The notes: generated by a model not told the origin, from the sequence alone. Positions 17,901-26,361 are shown, counted from the first letter of the stretch. The stretch: DNA of 64,000 bases from a virus (IMGVR_UViG_3300021375_000025:1-64000), one strand, 5' to 3'. Numbers and translations: made by a program.

Positions 17901-18995
17901 TTTGAAGTAGCAGTCAAAGAATACTTGTACTTGCTAAACTTCTGTATGTTTGATTATTCAAGTCTATGGGATGGTGAAAGTCTTGCTCCAGAATGGAGTG
18001 ATAGTCTAAAAACTCCAGCAGGTATACTAGCAAACAATCCTTTAGGTTATGCGTTGTTTAATGCAAACATCGCCGATGTAATTAGTAAGCCATCTTTGGC
18101 AACTATTAGAACAATATTCCAAGACGGTGACTTAGGCGATCCAACAGTCGCAGGCGCATCGGGATATAGTGCAGATGCACCAATTTCATTAACTGGCGAC
18201 TTTACAGTTAGTTCAAACACTGCTACACTTGAAATCAACACAGCAAAAGATGGAATCACTGATGGTGATAAAACACTTGCACTTGCGCTAGACAATGGTG
18301 AAGCATCAACAAACGTTAGTATTACAGATTCAAGTCAAAATGTTGGTCCAACTTACTATGCTTATCCAGATGGCCAATCTATCAACGAAGGTAGTGCTCT
18401 AACAATAAATGTCGTAACAACAGATGTAACAGATGCAACTACACTTTATTGGAGTGTTACAGAAGCTGGCGACTTTGGCGCATCAACTGGTAGCTTTACA
18501 ATCACAGGCAATACAGGTTCATTTACAGTGACTCCGACATCTGATCTGACAACTGAAGGTGCAGAAACTTTCCAGGTTCAAATTAGAATTGGTAGCGTAA
18601 GTGGTACAATTGTAGATACAACTAATCCAATTACAATTAACGATACTAGTACAACTCCTACATTTACGCCAGACTACACAATCACTGTAACAAACGCGGG
18701 CAACAGTTATACGCTTTCAGGTACAGATAGAAATGGTGCAGTAAGTGGGTCGCAACCAACACTGGCATTTAACAGTGGTGATAATGTAAGATTTAATGTA
18801 GATGCAGGTACAGCAAGTGCGCATCCATTCTACATTAAAACTTCACAAAGTACAGGCACTGGCAATCAAGTGTTGGGTGTTACCGGGGCAGGTACAACAC
18901 AACTAGATTGGACAACCGCTACTGACGGCGCCGGATCATACGGTTATCAGTGTTCGATACACTTAGGCATGTGGAATACTATTACAATTACGTAA
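14907..18995 (+). CDS. Virion-associated subtilisin-like protease with beta-domains, inserted domain and cupredoxin-like tail
   Basis: A 1362-aa S8 peptidase. Residues 1-95 resemble an I9-type propeptide (EYIVSLNKGVDYEAF, THYSLTDAEAETL). The catalytic triad is intact: D142 in VVIMDSGLQIDHPEF, H189 in DGHGTHVAGT, S443 in ISGTSMAAPQVAG, with the oxyanion Asn in MVAAGN. After residue about 520 come Calx-beta/Ig-like repeats, each with a VNEGS start and a TINDTSTTP end. One repeat is interrupted by a domain of about 290 residues (790-1080) I do not recognise, with EHVFHTLHMHG. The last 105 residues look like a cupredoxin. Subtilases occur among virion genes of T4-type marine phages and may process fibres or degrade host surface protein. 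Confidence 0.9.
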   Translation: MSEKEYIVSLNKGVDYEAFNQEMIAATGAGDIPRRSVDVANARLSSNRNTHYSLTDAEAETLSNDPRVYGVTLLPDLDPDIGIGFDTAQTGDFTKTTLDRGDFLNWGMRRMNEALNPYVGVNVTGSYNYTLDGTGVDVVIMDSGLQIDHPEFQDANGVSRVVELDWTTASGIVGMPAQSVNYYRDFDGHGTHVAGTATGKTYGWAKNAKIYSLKLSGLEGEGDSGTGTSATYAFDCIKEWHKAKPIDPATGAKRPTVVNMSWGYLRFYDTVVSMTYRGTSKTGTDIDSTSKRWAFGLPPTNNGVRYTTNVRIPSVDVDMEELIDAGVHVMVAAGNRSHKVDIVGGADYDNLLVANTGSVNYQRGSSPYSVNAHIVGNVDSNINAGGLEQKAASSEAGPGVSVFAPGTDIMSAMSTTNKFGATTINNPYPANSSFLINNISGTSMAAPQVAGMTALWLQLNPGATPAQALAFVNTTAKTTALYDTDSPATDYTDTRSLLGATNRFAFNKFNSATQLTMGTVAEAVAPGAVATYSLSSSAASVNEGSSVTITLTTTNVANGTSVGYLISGIESGDISESLTGNFTVTGNTATATFNIIADATTEGVQTMLLSLIGISESVSVTVNDTSTTPLVPAYAVSPAATNVNEGSALVFNVTTTNVSDATTLYWSVTNAGDFSTSTGSFTITSNAGSFSVTPTADTTTEGAETFTASVRTGSVSGTIVATSSTVTINDTSTTPGGSESYSLAVSSSSLQEGEKTTFTLTTANVADATSVPYTITGVTSSDLNTGPRASGTVGNTVGYGSNFFTREVRTAGIRLVSAGSVGGQTAVPDAFIEKVARMFQLFTDSAGAGINAGKQNQMIETLLGNTTSYHSPKPTIQRIARGAGGDYTPNFLDDAGIRFWGLEPLFDETVANDMVWYLNSSGTPGTGDEDAQEVIEHVFHTLHMHGIDAVTLKMYPTLSADWATSDLYNAMAEAFDGNFWDPSGYQSPSNAWKTDPDAFEVAVKEYLYLLNFCMFDYSSLWDGESLAPEWSDSLKTPAGILANNPLGYALFNANIADVISKPSLATIRTIFQDGDLGDPTVAGASGYSADAPISLTGDFTVSSNTATLEINTAKDGITDGDKTLALALDNGEASTNVSITDSSQNVGPTYYAYPDGQSINEGSALTINVVTTDVTDATTLYWSVTEAGDFGASTGSFTITGNTGSFTVTPTSDLTTEGAETFQVQIRIGSVSGTIVDTTNPITINDTSTTPTFTPDYTITVTNAGNSYTLSGTDRNGAVSGSQPTLAFNSGDNVRFNVDAGTASAHPFYIKTSQSTGTGNQVLGVTGAGTTQLDWTTATDGAGSYGYQCSIHLGMWNTITIT

Positions 18996-19005
18996 GGAAA
19001 CTTAG

Positions 19006-19794
19006 ATGGCAAAACAGATTATTAATATAGGGTCAGGTCAAAATGAAGGTGACGGCGGCCCTATTAGACTTGCGTTTGAAAAGATTAATAGTAACTTTAA
19101 CGAGCTTTATGACGGCACTGTTCAAACGCTTACACTAGTTGGTACCACACTTAGTATTAGCGGCGGCAATCAAGTTACACTTGACGATGTCTTCGAAGGC
19201 GGATTAACTGCTGATTTAACTGGTAGTGTGTTTGCAGATGATAGTACATTACTAGTAGATGGTGTGAATGGTAAGATTGTTGGCGATATACAAAACAACT
19301 TAATTGAAACAAATAATATCACAGCACTACCAGGAGACACTGATTTATACATTCAAGGTGGAATTGATAGTGGTACTCCAGGTAACCCTGCAAGAGTAAA
19401 CATAGGTACTACCAACACAAGCACTATTATATTAGGAGCAAGTGATTCATTAATTTATGTTAATGGCAACGATGACAGTATTATTGGCGGCGGCACAGGT
19501 ATCTTTGGTACTATCACAGGCGACTTAACCGGTAGTGTATTTGGCGATGATAGTACATTACTAGTAGATGGTGTGAATGGTGTTATACCTTATCCTGCAC
19601 ATGCTGGAGTATCTTGGGACGGCTTACGTCCTGAAACAGTTGCCGATGCATTGGATAGATTGGCATCATATACGCAAGACTTTGCTGTAGGCACAGCAAG
19701 TGATTGGAGTGGAACTCCGCCTACTACTATTATCGAAGCAATTGATAGATTGGCTACTTTAGTTAAAACATTAAACGGCGGCACAGGAGCATAA
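19006..19794 (+). CDS. Short fibre protein (262 aa) with shared attachment motif
   Basis: N-terminus MAKQIINIGSGQNEGDGG to NSNFNELYDG matches the attachment motif of the giant fibre. Two copies of the LTGSVFADDSTLLVDG module follow (about residues 66 and 168), a minimal version of the 994-aa fibre shaft. The C-terminal 60 residues (HAGVSWDGLRPETVADALDR, then a similar IIEAIDRLA segment) are helical and may form the trimer tip. ATG follows GGAAACTTAG. It lies between the subtilase and another short fibre with 1- to 10-bp gaps, indicating one late operon. Confidence 0.75.
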   Translation: MAKQIINIGSGQNEGDGGPIRLAFEKINSNFNELYDGTVQTLTLVGTTLSISGGNQVTLDDVFEGGLTADLTGSVFADDSTLLVDGVNGKIVGDIQNNLIETNNITALPGDTDLYIQGGIDSGTPGNPARVNIGTTNTSTIILGASDSLIYVNGNDDSIIGGGTGIFGTITGDLTGSVFGDDSTLLVDGVNGVIPYPAHAGVSWDGLRPETVADALDRLASYTQDFAVGTASDWSGTPPTTIIEAIDRLATLVKTLNGGTGA

Positions 19795-19795
19795 C

Positions 19796-20524
19796 ATGGC
19801 AGTACAATTAATTAATATCGGCAATGTTGCCAACGACGGCACAGGTGATGATCTTCGTGAAGCAATGATCAAAATTAATACAAATTTTGAAGAATTAGAT
19901 TTACGTGATGATGAACAAACTACTGCTAGTAATTTAGGCGATACTGGAGAAGGATTATTTTTTCAAAGAAACAGTTACGACTTAGAGTTTAAAAAGATCA
20001 GTGCAGGTTCAAACATAACACTAACTGCCGATGATAATAAAATTGTAATTGCTGCTGATAGTGGAGTTAGCGATCTAACAATTACTGCTGACACTGGCAA
20101 TGTTGTACTAGACGATAGCGCAGCATTAACTATATCAGGCGGCTCTGAAATCAGCACAACCATTGTAGGCGGTGTACTTACTGTTGCGTATACAGGTGTT
20201 ACAGACTTAGTATCAGATCTATCTCCGCAACTGAGTGCAGACCTAGATGCACAAGCAAACAACTTATTAAATGTAGGAACTATTACTACAACTGGAATCA
20301 ATGGCCCTGTAACAGGTAATGTAACAGGTAATGTAACTGGCAACGTAACTGGCTTAGTACACGGTATTGACATACGAACATATCTTGCAGCAGATGCAGC
20401 AGACTTTGGAAATATAACTCCTACTGTATCTAATATACTTGATTATATTGTTTATAATACTGATATAGAATGGGGATCGATTGTTGCACCTAATGCTGCT
20501 ACATTTGACCTAGGCTCTCTGTAA
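19796..20524 (+). CDS. Short fibre protein (242 aa) with shared attachment motif
   Basis: Begins MAVQLINIGNVANDGTGDDL, then IKINTNFEELD, a fifth variant of the fibre N-terminal motif. Contains a beta-rich core (SDLTITADTGNVVLDDSAAL) and a short Gly-x-Val-Thr repeat (nt 20305-20355). It ends with FDLGSL, reminiscent of the DLGS motifs that mark fibre tips. It starts 2 bp after the preceding fibre gene. Probably a virion fibre or linker; no enzymatic motif seen. Confidence 0.72.
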   Translation: MAVQLINIGNVANDGTGDDLREAMIKINTNFEELDLRDDEQTTASNLGDTGEGLFFQRNSYDLEFKKISAGSNITLTADDNKIVIAADSGVSDLTITADTGNVVLDDSAALTISGGSEISTTIVGGVLTVAYTGVTDLVSDLSPQLSADLDAQANNLLNVGTITTTGINGPVTGNVTGNVTGNVTGLVHGIDIRTYLAADAADFGNITPTVSNILDYIVYNTDIEWGSIVAPNAATFDLGSL

Positions 20525-20530
20525 TAAATT

Positions 20531-20559
20531 TTTCCGATAAATACGTTGTATTAAGGAAA
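20531..20559 (+). promoter_or_regulatory. Late promoter box inside a small hairpin
   Basis: GATAAATA at 20536-20543 lies in an imperfect stem: TTTCC (20531-20535) pairs with GGAAA (20555-20559), and AATAC (20540-20544) pairs with GTATT (20548-20552) around a 3-base loop. The GGAAA arm is the ribosome site of the gene at 20567. The pairing is weaker than at 35431 or 36198. Confidence 0.45.
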
Positions 20560-20566
20560 CTCATTA

Positions 20567-23500
20567 ATGTTAGATTTATGGAACGTTGCAACTGGAACAA
20601 AACTAAAAACTATTATTGAACGATCTTCAGTAAACATACTATTACCTCTTGCAAATGGTATAGTTGCTGACATAGAACTTATTAGTGGTAGTATTCCAAC
20701 AGGCACACGATTAGAAAATAGTATAATAACAGGAACTGTGTTTGAAGTTGCTTATGATACAATATTTACGGCTGTATTTAGAGCAACTACTGATGACGGA
20801 TTTCAAGATTGCACTATAGAATTTATAGTTACTGGGCCTGATAGCCCAACATGGCAAACTAATGAAGGATTGTTAGCTGTAGGTTCGAATAACAGTCTGT
20901 TTATCCTTGATAATGAAATTATTGATTATCAATTAGTAGCAACTGATACAGATTTGAGTGCAGGCGATGAGCTTAGTTATTTTATTGCAGATGGAGACGG
21001 TGTATTACCTCCAGGTATTACACTAAGTGATACTGGTAAACTACAAGGTACTACAGAGCCGCTTCTTAGTTTAGATAAAAGGTACACTGGCGGACAATAC
21101 GATAGTGCGCCGTACGCTGGACTACCTATGGATTATACTGTACTAAGTTCAAATGGTTACGGTAGTTTTTATTATGATACTGTTGATTTTGATTATAACG
21201 AGCCAACAGCAAATTTAAGAAAATTAAATAGATATTATCCGTTTGCTGTTACAGTTACAGACGGCGAGAATTTTGTTCGTAGAGAATTTAAGATTTATCT
21301 TGTAGGCGATGATTATCTAAAAGCAGATAACACTATTATGCAAGCAAGTACAGGCGTATTCACAGCGGATAACACAGATGTGAGAACACCAGTTTGGATT
21401 ACTCCTCGTGATTTAGGATTTAAACGTGCTAATAATTATACAACAATATATTTAGAAATTGTCGACAACTGGACACTAGAAGGTGTTGTAGTTTATACTC
21501 TTGAAGATGTTAATGATGATGGCACTCCGAGCGAATTGCCGCTAGGAATGGCACTAGACAGTCAAACAGGCGAAGTAGTTGGACGTATTCCTTATCAGAC
21601 TGCTATTACACAAGATTACAAATTTACAGTAAGAGCAACACGTATTACAACAGATTTAGATACAGTTACAATATTTGCAAACTATTACGAAGATGTCTTA
21701 TTAGGAAATTCTAGTTTTAAAATTAACAAAATTGATTTAACTGGCGACATAGACGGTACTAATGACCTATTTGAATTAGTTGGTAAAAAGATTCTGTTAG
21801 GTAAAAGACAATATACAGTTATTAATGTTGATGACCGAAATGTAGATTATGATGTAATATTTGTAAATGAAACTCTTGCACCAAACATCAATTTATTATT
21901 AAGTCAAACTGCACAAATTGGTCAAGACCATATGTTTGTTGCTCGATTAAATGAAGCAGACAAATCAAAGTATCAAGGTAGAACATTAACATTTTCAAAT
22001 ACCGAATCGTATAATATAAACGGATTTACTCCCTACATTGAATGGCAAATTACGCAAACTACAGAAAATAATCCAATTTTACCTGCTAATGCACCTAGAG
22101 TGATTGAAGTAAACACAAATTATTATGTTGGTGATTACGTTGTTAACACTGTTGAAACTGGCGGCGACGGAAAAATATATCAATGTACAGTGTCTCATTC
22201 GGTTGCATCACAAAAAGACGAGTTTGGTGATGATGTACTATCTAATGGAATTATACAAATAAATTTTATAGGTACAAACTGGAATGAAGTTGCAGAAACA
22301 TTAGAAGGACTTAATGTAAATGACAGAGTTACAGCTACTAAACAGTCACTTGAAGCAGAATACAATGGTACTGCATATATTACAGTAGTTGACAGTTTAA
22401 ATTGGAGAGTAAGAGTTCCTAGTACTGCATATTCAAGAATTAAAACAAATATACAGGCATTTTTTAGTAGTGAAGATAGCAGTAATGTTATTGCAACACT
22501 AATACGCGACAACGAAGATAAAATAACACTTAGTACAAATTTAAGCTCACAGTTAAATAATGGCAGAAATATTGGTATTGCGTTATTTGAAAAAGATAGT
22601 TTTTTCAAAAATATAATTGTTGCTGCAAATGACGAAGTTGATATACCTAGTACAGTTAAGACATTTGAAATACGTGTAATTGGCGAAATTGATTCAAATA
22701 TCAAATGGATATCACCAAGCGACTTAGGATTTATTAATGCTAACTTTACAAGCACTTTAAAATTAATTGCTGAAACAACTGTACCAGATACTGCTATGAT
22801 TTATACACTTAAATCTGGTAAATTGCCATTTGGATTGACACTTGCTTATGATGGTGAAATTATCGGTGCAGCTAGACAATATGGCACAGTCGATGACCCT
22901 GGATTAACTATATTTGAAAACAAAACAGTTACGTGGGACGGATCACTTCCAGGTGACACTACGTTTGACAGAAACTATAAATTTACAGTTGAAGCAAGGG
23001 ATAGATTTAACTACACTGCAATTGAACGAGAGTTTACTCTAAAAGTTGCAGACTTAGATAATACACAGTATACTGACATTTATATGCGTCCGATGTTATC
23101 TGCAAAACAAAAAAGATATTACAAAGACTTTATAAGTAATCCAGAAGTATTTACACCTGAAAAAATTTATAGATCTAGCGATTCCACTTTTGGAGTTCAA
23201 AAGAATTTAGATATGCTTGTTTATGCAGGAGTCGAAGCAGTGTCAATAGATAAGTTTATTGCAGGGGCTGCAAAAAATCATAAGCGTAAAAAATATATAT
23301 TAGGGGAAATTAAAAGTGCTGTTGCAAAAGAGTCAGCTACAAGTGATACTATATACGAAGTGGTATACATAGAAGTTAAAGACCCAGCAAATTCAACTAC
23401 CGGCAATAAAACCGCTACTAGTTTTAAAACGGTAAGCAAAGAAAAGATTACAGTCGATAGTGTACAATATGCAGTAATTGACGATACAACTAGATTCAGA

Positions 23501-24076
23501 GCAGGCTACAATGAATTAGCTGTGTATACTAGAAATACTGTGCGTTTTGTTTTTAGTGATTTAGACGAAATAACAATCGAAACTAGAACAACAAATGATC
23601 AAGAACTAAATGTAGATAATCAAGATTTTGAAATCACTGTTAGAGATGGCGGAACAGTTGAAATTGAATTACAAAAAGGTGACAGCGAACCATATCGTTT
23701 TAGACCTAAGACTAATACTATTAAAACAGATAGTAATGCAATCAATGTTAGTCAGTCAACTGACTCAATTAAATATATATCTAGTATAGATAATATGAGA
23801 GCTAATATTAAAACTATCGGAGACGAGGAACGTTATTACTTACCCTTATGGATGCGCACTGCACAAGAAGGATTTCAAGAATTAGATTATGTAACTGCGA
23901 TACCGATTTGCTATTGCAAGCCGGGTGAATCAAAAAATATAATGAATAACATTAAAAACTACGGATTTGATCCAAAAACAATTAACTACGATATAGACAG
24001 ATATATCGTGAAACGAACTGAAAATTCCGATGTCGAAAAATTTGTCCTGTTCGCAAATTACCAATTCAACGTATGA
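20567..24076 (+). CDS. Large virion protein with Ig-like (He_PIG-type) domains (1169 aa)
   Basis: Several repeats of the putative-Ig type, recognised by the pattern L-P-x-G-[IML]-x-L-[SAD]-x-x-[GT]-G-x-[LIV]-x-G: LPPGITLSDTGKLQGT (about residue 145), LPLGMALDSQTGEVVGR (about 325), LPFGLTLAYDGEIIGA (about 755). Each is preceded by a strand such as LSYFIADGDG and followed by FTVEARD-type ends. These domains resemble cadherin/Ig sandwiches used for surface adhesion. The C-terminal third (from about 830) is different, with a basic stretch NHKRKKYILGEIKSAV. Late box and ribosome site AAGGAAAC precede ATG 20567. Likely a baseplate- or fibre-associated adhesin. Confidence 0.75.
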   Translation: MLDLWNVATGTKLKTIIERSSVNILLPLANGIVADIELISGSIPTGTRLENSIITGTVFEVAYDTIFTAVFRATTDDGFQDCTIEFIVTGPDSPTWQTNEGLLAVGSNNSLFILDNEIIDYQLVATDTDLSAGDELSYFIADGDGVLPPGITLSDTGKLQGTTEPLLSLDKRYTGGQYDSAPYAGLPMDYTVLSSNGYGSFYYDTVDFDYNEPTANLRKLNRYYPFAVTVTDGENFVRREFKIYLVGDDYLKADNTIMQASTGVFTADNTDVRTPVWITPRDLGFKRANNYTTIYLEIVDNWTLEGVVVYTLEDVNDDGTPSELPLGMALDSQTGEVVGRIPYQTAITQDYKFTVRATRITTDLDTVTIFANYYEDVLLGNSSFKINKIDLTGDIDGTNDLFELVGKKILLGKRQYTVINVDDRNVDYDVIFVNETLAPNINLLLSQTAQIGQDHMFVARLNEADKSKYQGRTLTFSNTESYNINGFTPYIEWQITQTTENNPILPANAPRVIEVNTNYYVGDYVVNTVETGGDGKIYQCTVSHSVASQKDEFGDDVLSNGIIQINFIGTNWNEVAETLEGLNVNDRVTATKQSLEAEYNGTAYITVVDSLNWRVRVPSTAYSRIKTNIQAFFSSEDSSNVIATLIRDNEDKITLSTNLSSQLNNGRNIGIALFEKDSFFKNIIVAANDEVDIPSTVKTFEIRVIGEIDSNIKWISPSDLGFINANFTSTLKLIAETTVPDTAMIYTLKSGKLPFGLTLAYDGEIIGAARQYGTVDDPGLTIFENKTVTWDGSLPGDTTFDRNYKFTVEARDRFNYTAIEREFTLKVADLDNTQYTDIYMRPMLSAKQKRYYKDFISNPEVFTPEKIYRSSDSTFGVQKNLDMLVYAGVEAVSIDKFIAGAAKNHKRKKYILGEIKSAVAKESATSDTIYEVVYIEVKDPANSTTGNKTATSFKTVSKEKITVDSVQYAVIDDTTRFRAGYNELAVYTRNTVRFVFSDLDEITIETRTTNDQELNVDNQDFEITVRDGGTVEIELQKGDSEPYRFRPKTNTIKTDSNAINVSQSTDSIKYISSIDNMRANIKTIGDEERYYLPLWMRTAQEGFQELDYVTAIPICYCKPGESKNIMNNIKNYGFDPKTINYDIDRYIVKRTENSDVEKFVLFANYQFNV

Positions 24077-24080
24077 CATC

Positions 24081-24088
24081 GATAAATA
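24081..24088 (+). promoter_or_regulatory. T4-type late promoter box GATAAATA
   Basis: 19 bp before ATG 24107, directly after the stop of the Ig-like protein, followed by the ribosome site AGAGGA. Confidence 0.65.
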
Positions 24089-24106
24089 TATTAAAGAGGA
24101 ATTAAC

Positions 24107-24697
24107 ATGGCCAGCAACATTATAAGCGGAACTATTGACGGAGCATATCCAGTAGCAGGTGTCGACAACGATACGCAAGGCTTTCGTGACAACTTTACAA
24201 TTATTAAAACAGGATTAGCAACAGCAGCTAGTGAAGTAACTGCTCTTCAAGCTAACACTGCTAAATTAAATGTATCTAATGATTTTAACGGAACAGATAT
24301 TACAGATGCTAACTTTTCGTTAAACACAGAAAAATACCATAACATTGGTACAGTTATTACAGGGCAAAACATTAGTTTTCTAAATGGACATTACCAGAGT
24401 GCAACTATTAACTTATCTGAAGGAGTCGGAACTATTAATTTTGCACTAGCAGATTGGCCAGAACGTGATCATGTTGCTAAAATGACAGTGCAGTTATTTG
24501 GTAATGACACTGCTAAAACTGTAACTTTTACAGTTGATGGCGGCGGCACTATTAAATATAACGCAGATTATCCTAGAGTGGCCAGCATTGCAACTGCTAC
24601 AGTAGATAGTAGTACTGATCCTGTTATCATTGATTTTTGGACATATAATCAAGGCACAACTGTATACGCAGAATACAGAGGACGGTTTGAAGACTAA
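24107..24697 (+). CDS. Conserved virion structural protein (196 aa)
   Basis: Begins MASNIISGTIDGAYPVAGVD, then TQGFRDNFTIIKTGL, a known N-terminal pattern of small virion proteins in marine T4-type phages; the RDNFTIIK helix resembles the NxNFxELY helix of the other fibres. The remainder is beta-rich (GTINFALADWPERDHVAKMT, VTFTVDGGGTIKYN). Its stop overlaps the next start (TAATG). A role as fibre-associated or baseplate protein is inferred from position at the end of the first structural block. Confidence 0.7.
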   Translation: MASNIISGTIDGAYPVAGVDNDTQGFRDNFTIIKTGLATAASEVTALQANTAKLNVSNDFNGTDITDANFSLNTEKYHNIGTVITGQNISFLNGHYQSATINLSEGVGTINFALADWPERDHVAKMTVQLFGNDTAKTVTFTVDGGGTIKYNADYPRVASIATATVDSSTDPVIIDFWTYNQGTTVYAEYRGRFED

Positions 24698-24936
24698 TGC
24701 TTAACCCACTAGTTGATAGTTTAGCAGATCTATCTATAAACGAATTAGAAGACAAAATAGTTGTGCTCCAGCGCAGATACTTTATGACTGCAAATCTTGG
24801 AGTACAATCTCAAATTACAAATTTCTTAGAAATTTATAAAGAAGAATTACACACACGCCGAATGATCGAATATCAGCGCCAAAAAGATCAAGATAATAGC
24901 GGATCAGGACTTGACAATCTCATAAATGTAAGTTAA
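24697..24936 (+). CDS. Small helical protein (79 aa)
   Basis: Coupled to the upstream virion gene by TAATG. Mostly helical: LADLSINELEDKIVVLQRRY, then VQSQITNFLEIYKEELHTRR, suggesting a small coiled-coil protein. A tail of polar residues ends in LDNLINVS. Likely a virion assembly or chaperone-type protein (many T4-type fibres need one), but the family is not identified. The promoter of the following early gene starts inside its last codons. Confidence 0.65.
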   Translation: MLNPLVDSLADLSINELEDKIVVLQRRYFMTANLGVQSQITNFLEIYKEELHTRRMIEYQRQKDQDNSGSGLDNLINVS

Positions 24937-24939
24937 AAT
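24911..24939 (+). promoter_or_regulatory. Sigma70-type promoter TTGACA-N17-TAAAAT
   Basis: TTGACA at 24911-24916 and TAAAAT at 24934-24939 with a 17-bp spacer. The predicted start point (about 24946) coincides with the ATG of the next gene, so its mRNA would be nearly leaderless. It marks the switch from the late structural block to the early block. Confidence 0.7.
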
Positions 24940-24945
24940 AAGTGT

Positions 24946-25503
24946 ATGCTTATGAAAACAGATGAACTCGGTATCTTACGATTTACAAACAAAGACTTAA
25001 TTAACATGATCTATTCAGGTCATGCGGATAAGGTGCATGTGGTATTATGTAGCGAATCCGATGAAATAGACAAATTCAATGTCGCTATGGAAGAACAAGG
25101 CTTTGACAAACTACAAAAGTATATCCCATTAGATGTAGATCAAAAGACTTTTGACGGTGTATGTCAAAGTGAATGGTTTATGCCTGACAAATATAAAGAA
25201 CTTGATATAGGTGCAGATATAATGTCACGCTTAATACACAAGTTAAACATTATTGATGCTTACGAAATGCAAGAAACAGTAGAATGGACTAGAGTTTGCG
25301 AAGAACTCGAAGCGTTTATAGAACGCGGTATGGAAAATCTTCTACGCTATATGGTGTATCTTGTGGACTTTATGCGTGAAAATAACATAGTGTGGGGTGT
25401 AGGACGTGGATCAAGTGTAGCAAGTTATGTGCTGTATTTGATCGGTGTTCACAGAATTAATTCAATCCAATATGACCTGGATTGGAGAGAGTTCCTGAGA
25501 TAA
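24946..25503 (+). CDS. Stand-alone DNA polymerase III alpha (DnaE)-like fragment
   Basis: A 185-aa protein. Its C-terminal third reads MVYLVDFMRENNIVWGVGRG then SSVASYVLYLIGVHRIN, close to the bacterial DnaE segment in which a long helix leads to a G-x-GRGS-x-x-x-S motif and the conserved IxxIxP-like stretch. In full-length DnaE (about 1100 aa) this is the start of the polymerase palm; here there is no PHP domain and no catalytic aspartate block, so polymerase activity is unlikely. It may mimic or bind part of the host replicase. A second ATG at 24952 is possible; neither has a ribosome site. Confidence 0.75.
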   Translation: MLMKTDELGILRFTNKDLINMIYSGHADKVHVVLCSESDEIDKFNVAMEEQGFDKLQKYIPLDVDQKTFDGVCQSEWFMPDKYKELDIGADIMSRLIHKLNIIDAYEMQETVEWTRVCEELEAFIERGMENLLRYMVYLVDFMRENNIVWGVGRGSSVASYVLYLIGVHRINSIQYDLDWREFLR

Positions 25504-25506
25504 GTA
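25499..25506 (+). promoter_or_regulatory. Late-box variant GATAAGTA
   Basis: GATAAGTA overlapping the stop region of the DnaE-like gene and 24 bp before ATG 25531. It differs from the late octamer by one base. The same variant occurs in the dnaJ hairpin loop (36213) and upstream of phoH on the minus strand (complement of 32369-32376). Confidence 0.35.
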
Positions 25507-25530
25507 AGTATATAATTAAAGGAGACATAT

Positions 25531-25947
25531 ATGTCAAAGGTATCACAAGCTAAAAAACAACACAGAAGTATGCGTGGAAAACAAGTAGACATGGATCTGC
25601 TTAGAAAACGCAATGAACTAACACCAGCAGTAGGTAATGCTCGTGTAAATGCACGTGGCGACGAATTAGGACCAGGTGGTCAAATTATTAAAAGTCGTGA
25701 AGATGTTGTTGCAGAACATTATGCAACAGCAGGCACAGCAGCAGAATCTACAGGTAGAACATCAGTACCAGTAGCCGACGAGCCTGAAGTTGTAGCAGTA
25801 GCAGAACAGCCTGTTAAAAAAACAGTAACACGTACTACTAAAAATTCAGCTTTGCCAGCAGAAGTAGCAGCTGAAGAAGCAGCATTAGATGCTGATGAAG
25901 AATGGATCGAAGACGATGACGGCAATTTTGTAAAAAAAGGTGAATAA
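25531..25947 (+). CDS. Conserved protein, disordered acidic C-terminus (138 aa)
   Basis: Begins MSKVSQAKKQHRSMRGKQVD, a basic N-terminal segment, followed by a region conserved in appearance (NARVNARGDELGPGGQIIKS) and an Ala/Val/Glu-rich tail ending DEEWIEDDDGNFVKKG. The tail is probably disordered. ATG is preceded by AAAGGAG. The stop overlaps the start of the GroES-like gene, so the pair is likely co-translated. Function unknown; the pairing with a co-chaperonin hints at a role in folding or in the capsid, but that is only context. Confidence 0.65.
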   Translation: MSKVSQAKKQHRSMRGKQVDMDLLRKRNELTPAVGNARVNARGDELGPGGQIIKSREDVVAEHYATAGTAAESTGRTSVPVADEPEVVAVAEQPVKKTVTRTTKNSALPAEVAAEEAALDADEEWIEDDDGNFVKKGE

Positions 25948-26351
25948 TGTCTCAAAATTTAAACGCAATTAAAGGAACTCCTCGAGCTAAAGGTGAAGAT
26001 GTCCTAGTGAGTGATATGGTCTTTGGCGAACAAGTTACACAAGGTGGAATTATTCTTACATCAGATGATGGAAAAACTAGAGGAATTTATCCACGTTGGG
26101 CTAAAGTTTACTCTGTAGGACCAAACAATAAAGATACTGAATTTAATGTAGGTGACTGGGTATTAATTAAACACGGACGCTGGACTCGAGGACTAAAACT
26201 TCAAACAGCCGATGGCGAAATTGAAATGCGTAAAGTTGAATTAGAAAGTATTTTAGCAGTATCTTCTGAAAGGCCAGATGGCACACAAATAGGCGCAGAA
26301 TTTGCAGACGGTGAACACGCAACTATTGATCCATCATCATTTTTAAAATAA
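25947..26351 (+). CDS. GroES-like co-chaperonin (gp31-type)
   Basis: A 134-aa protein with the GroES beta-barrel signature: GEDVLVSDMVFGEQVTQGGI then ILTSDDG (mobile loop, GGIIL tripeptide that docks to GroEL), WAKVYSVG, and FNVGDWVLIKHGRWTRG. T4 gp31 replaces GroES so that host GroEL can fold the major capsid protein; marine T4-type phages often encode such a co-chaperonin. It is longer than GroES (97 aa) owing to a C-terminal extension from about residue 105. It overlaps the upstream gene by TAATG. Together with DnaJ and ClpA in this window it forms a phage protein-quality set. Confidence 0.8.
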   Translation: MSQNLNAIKGTPRAKGEDVLVSDMVFGEQVTQGGIILTSDDGKTRGIYPRWAKVYSVGPNNKDTEFNVGDWVLIKHGRWTRGLKLQTADGEIEMRKVELESILAVSSERPDGTQIGAEFADGEHATIDPSSFLK

Positions 26352-26361
26352 GGCAAAAAAC

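Noticed and set aside
22195-22755. 186-aa minus-strand frame inside the Ig-like protein gene
   Set aside because: Low-complexity Leu/Ser-rich translation with no motif, no ribosome site and full overlap with a convincing plus-strand gene.
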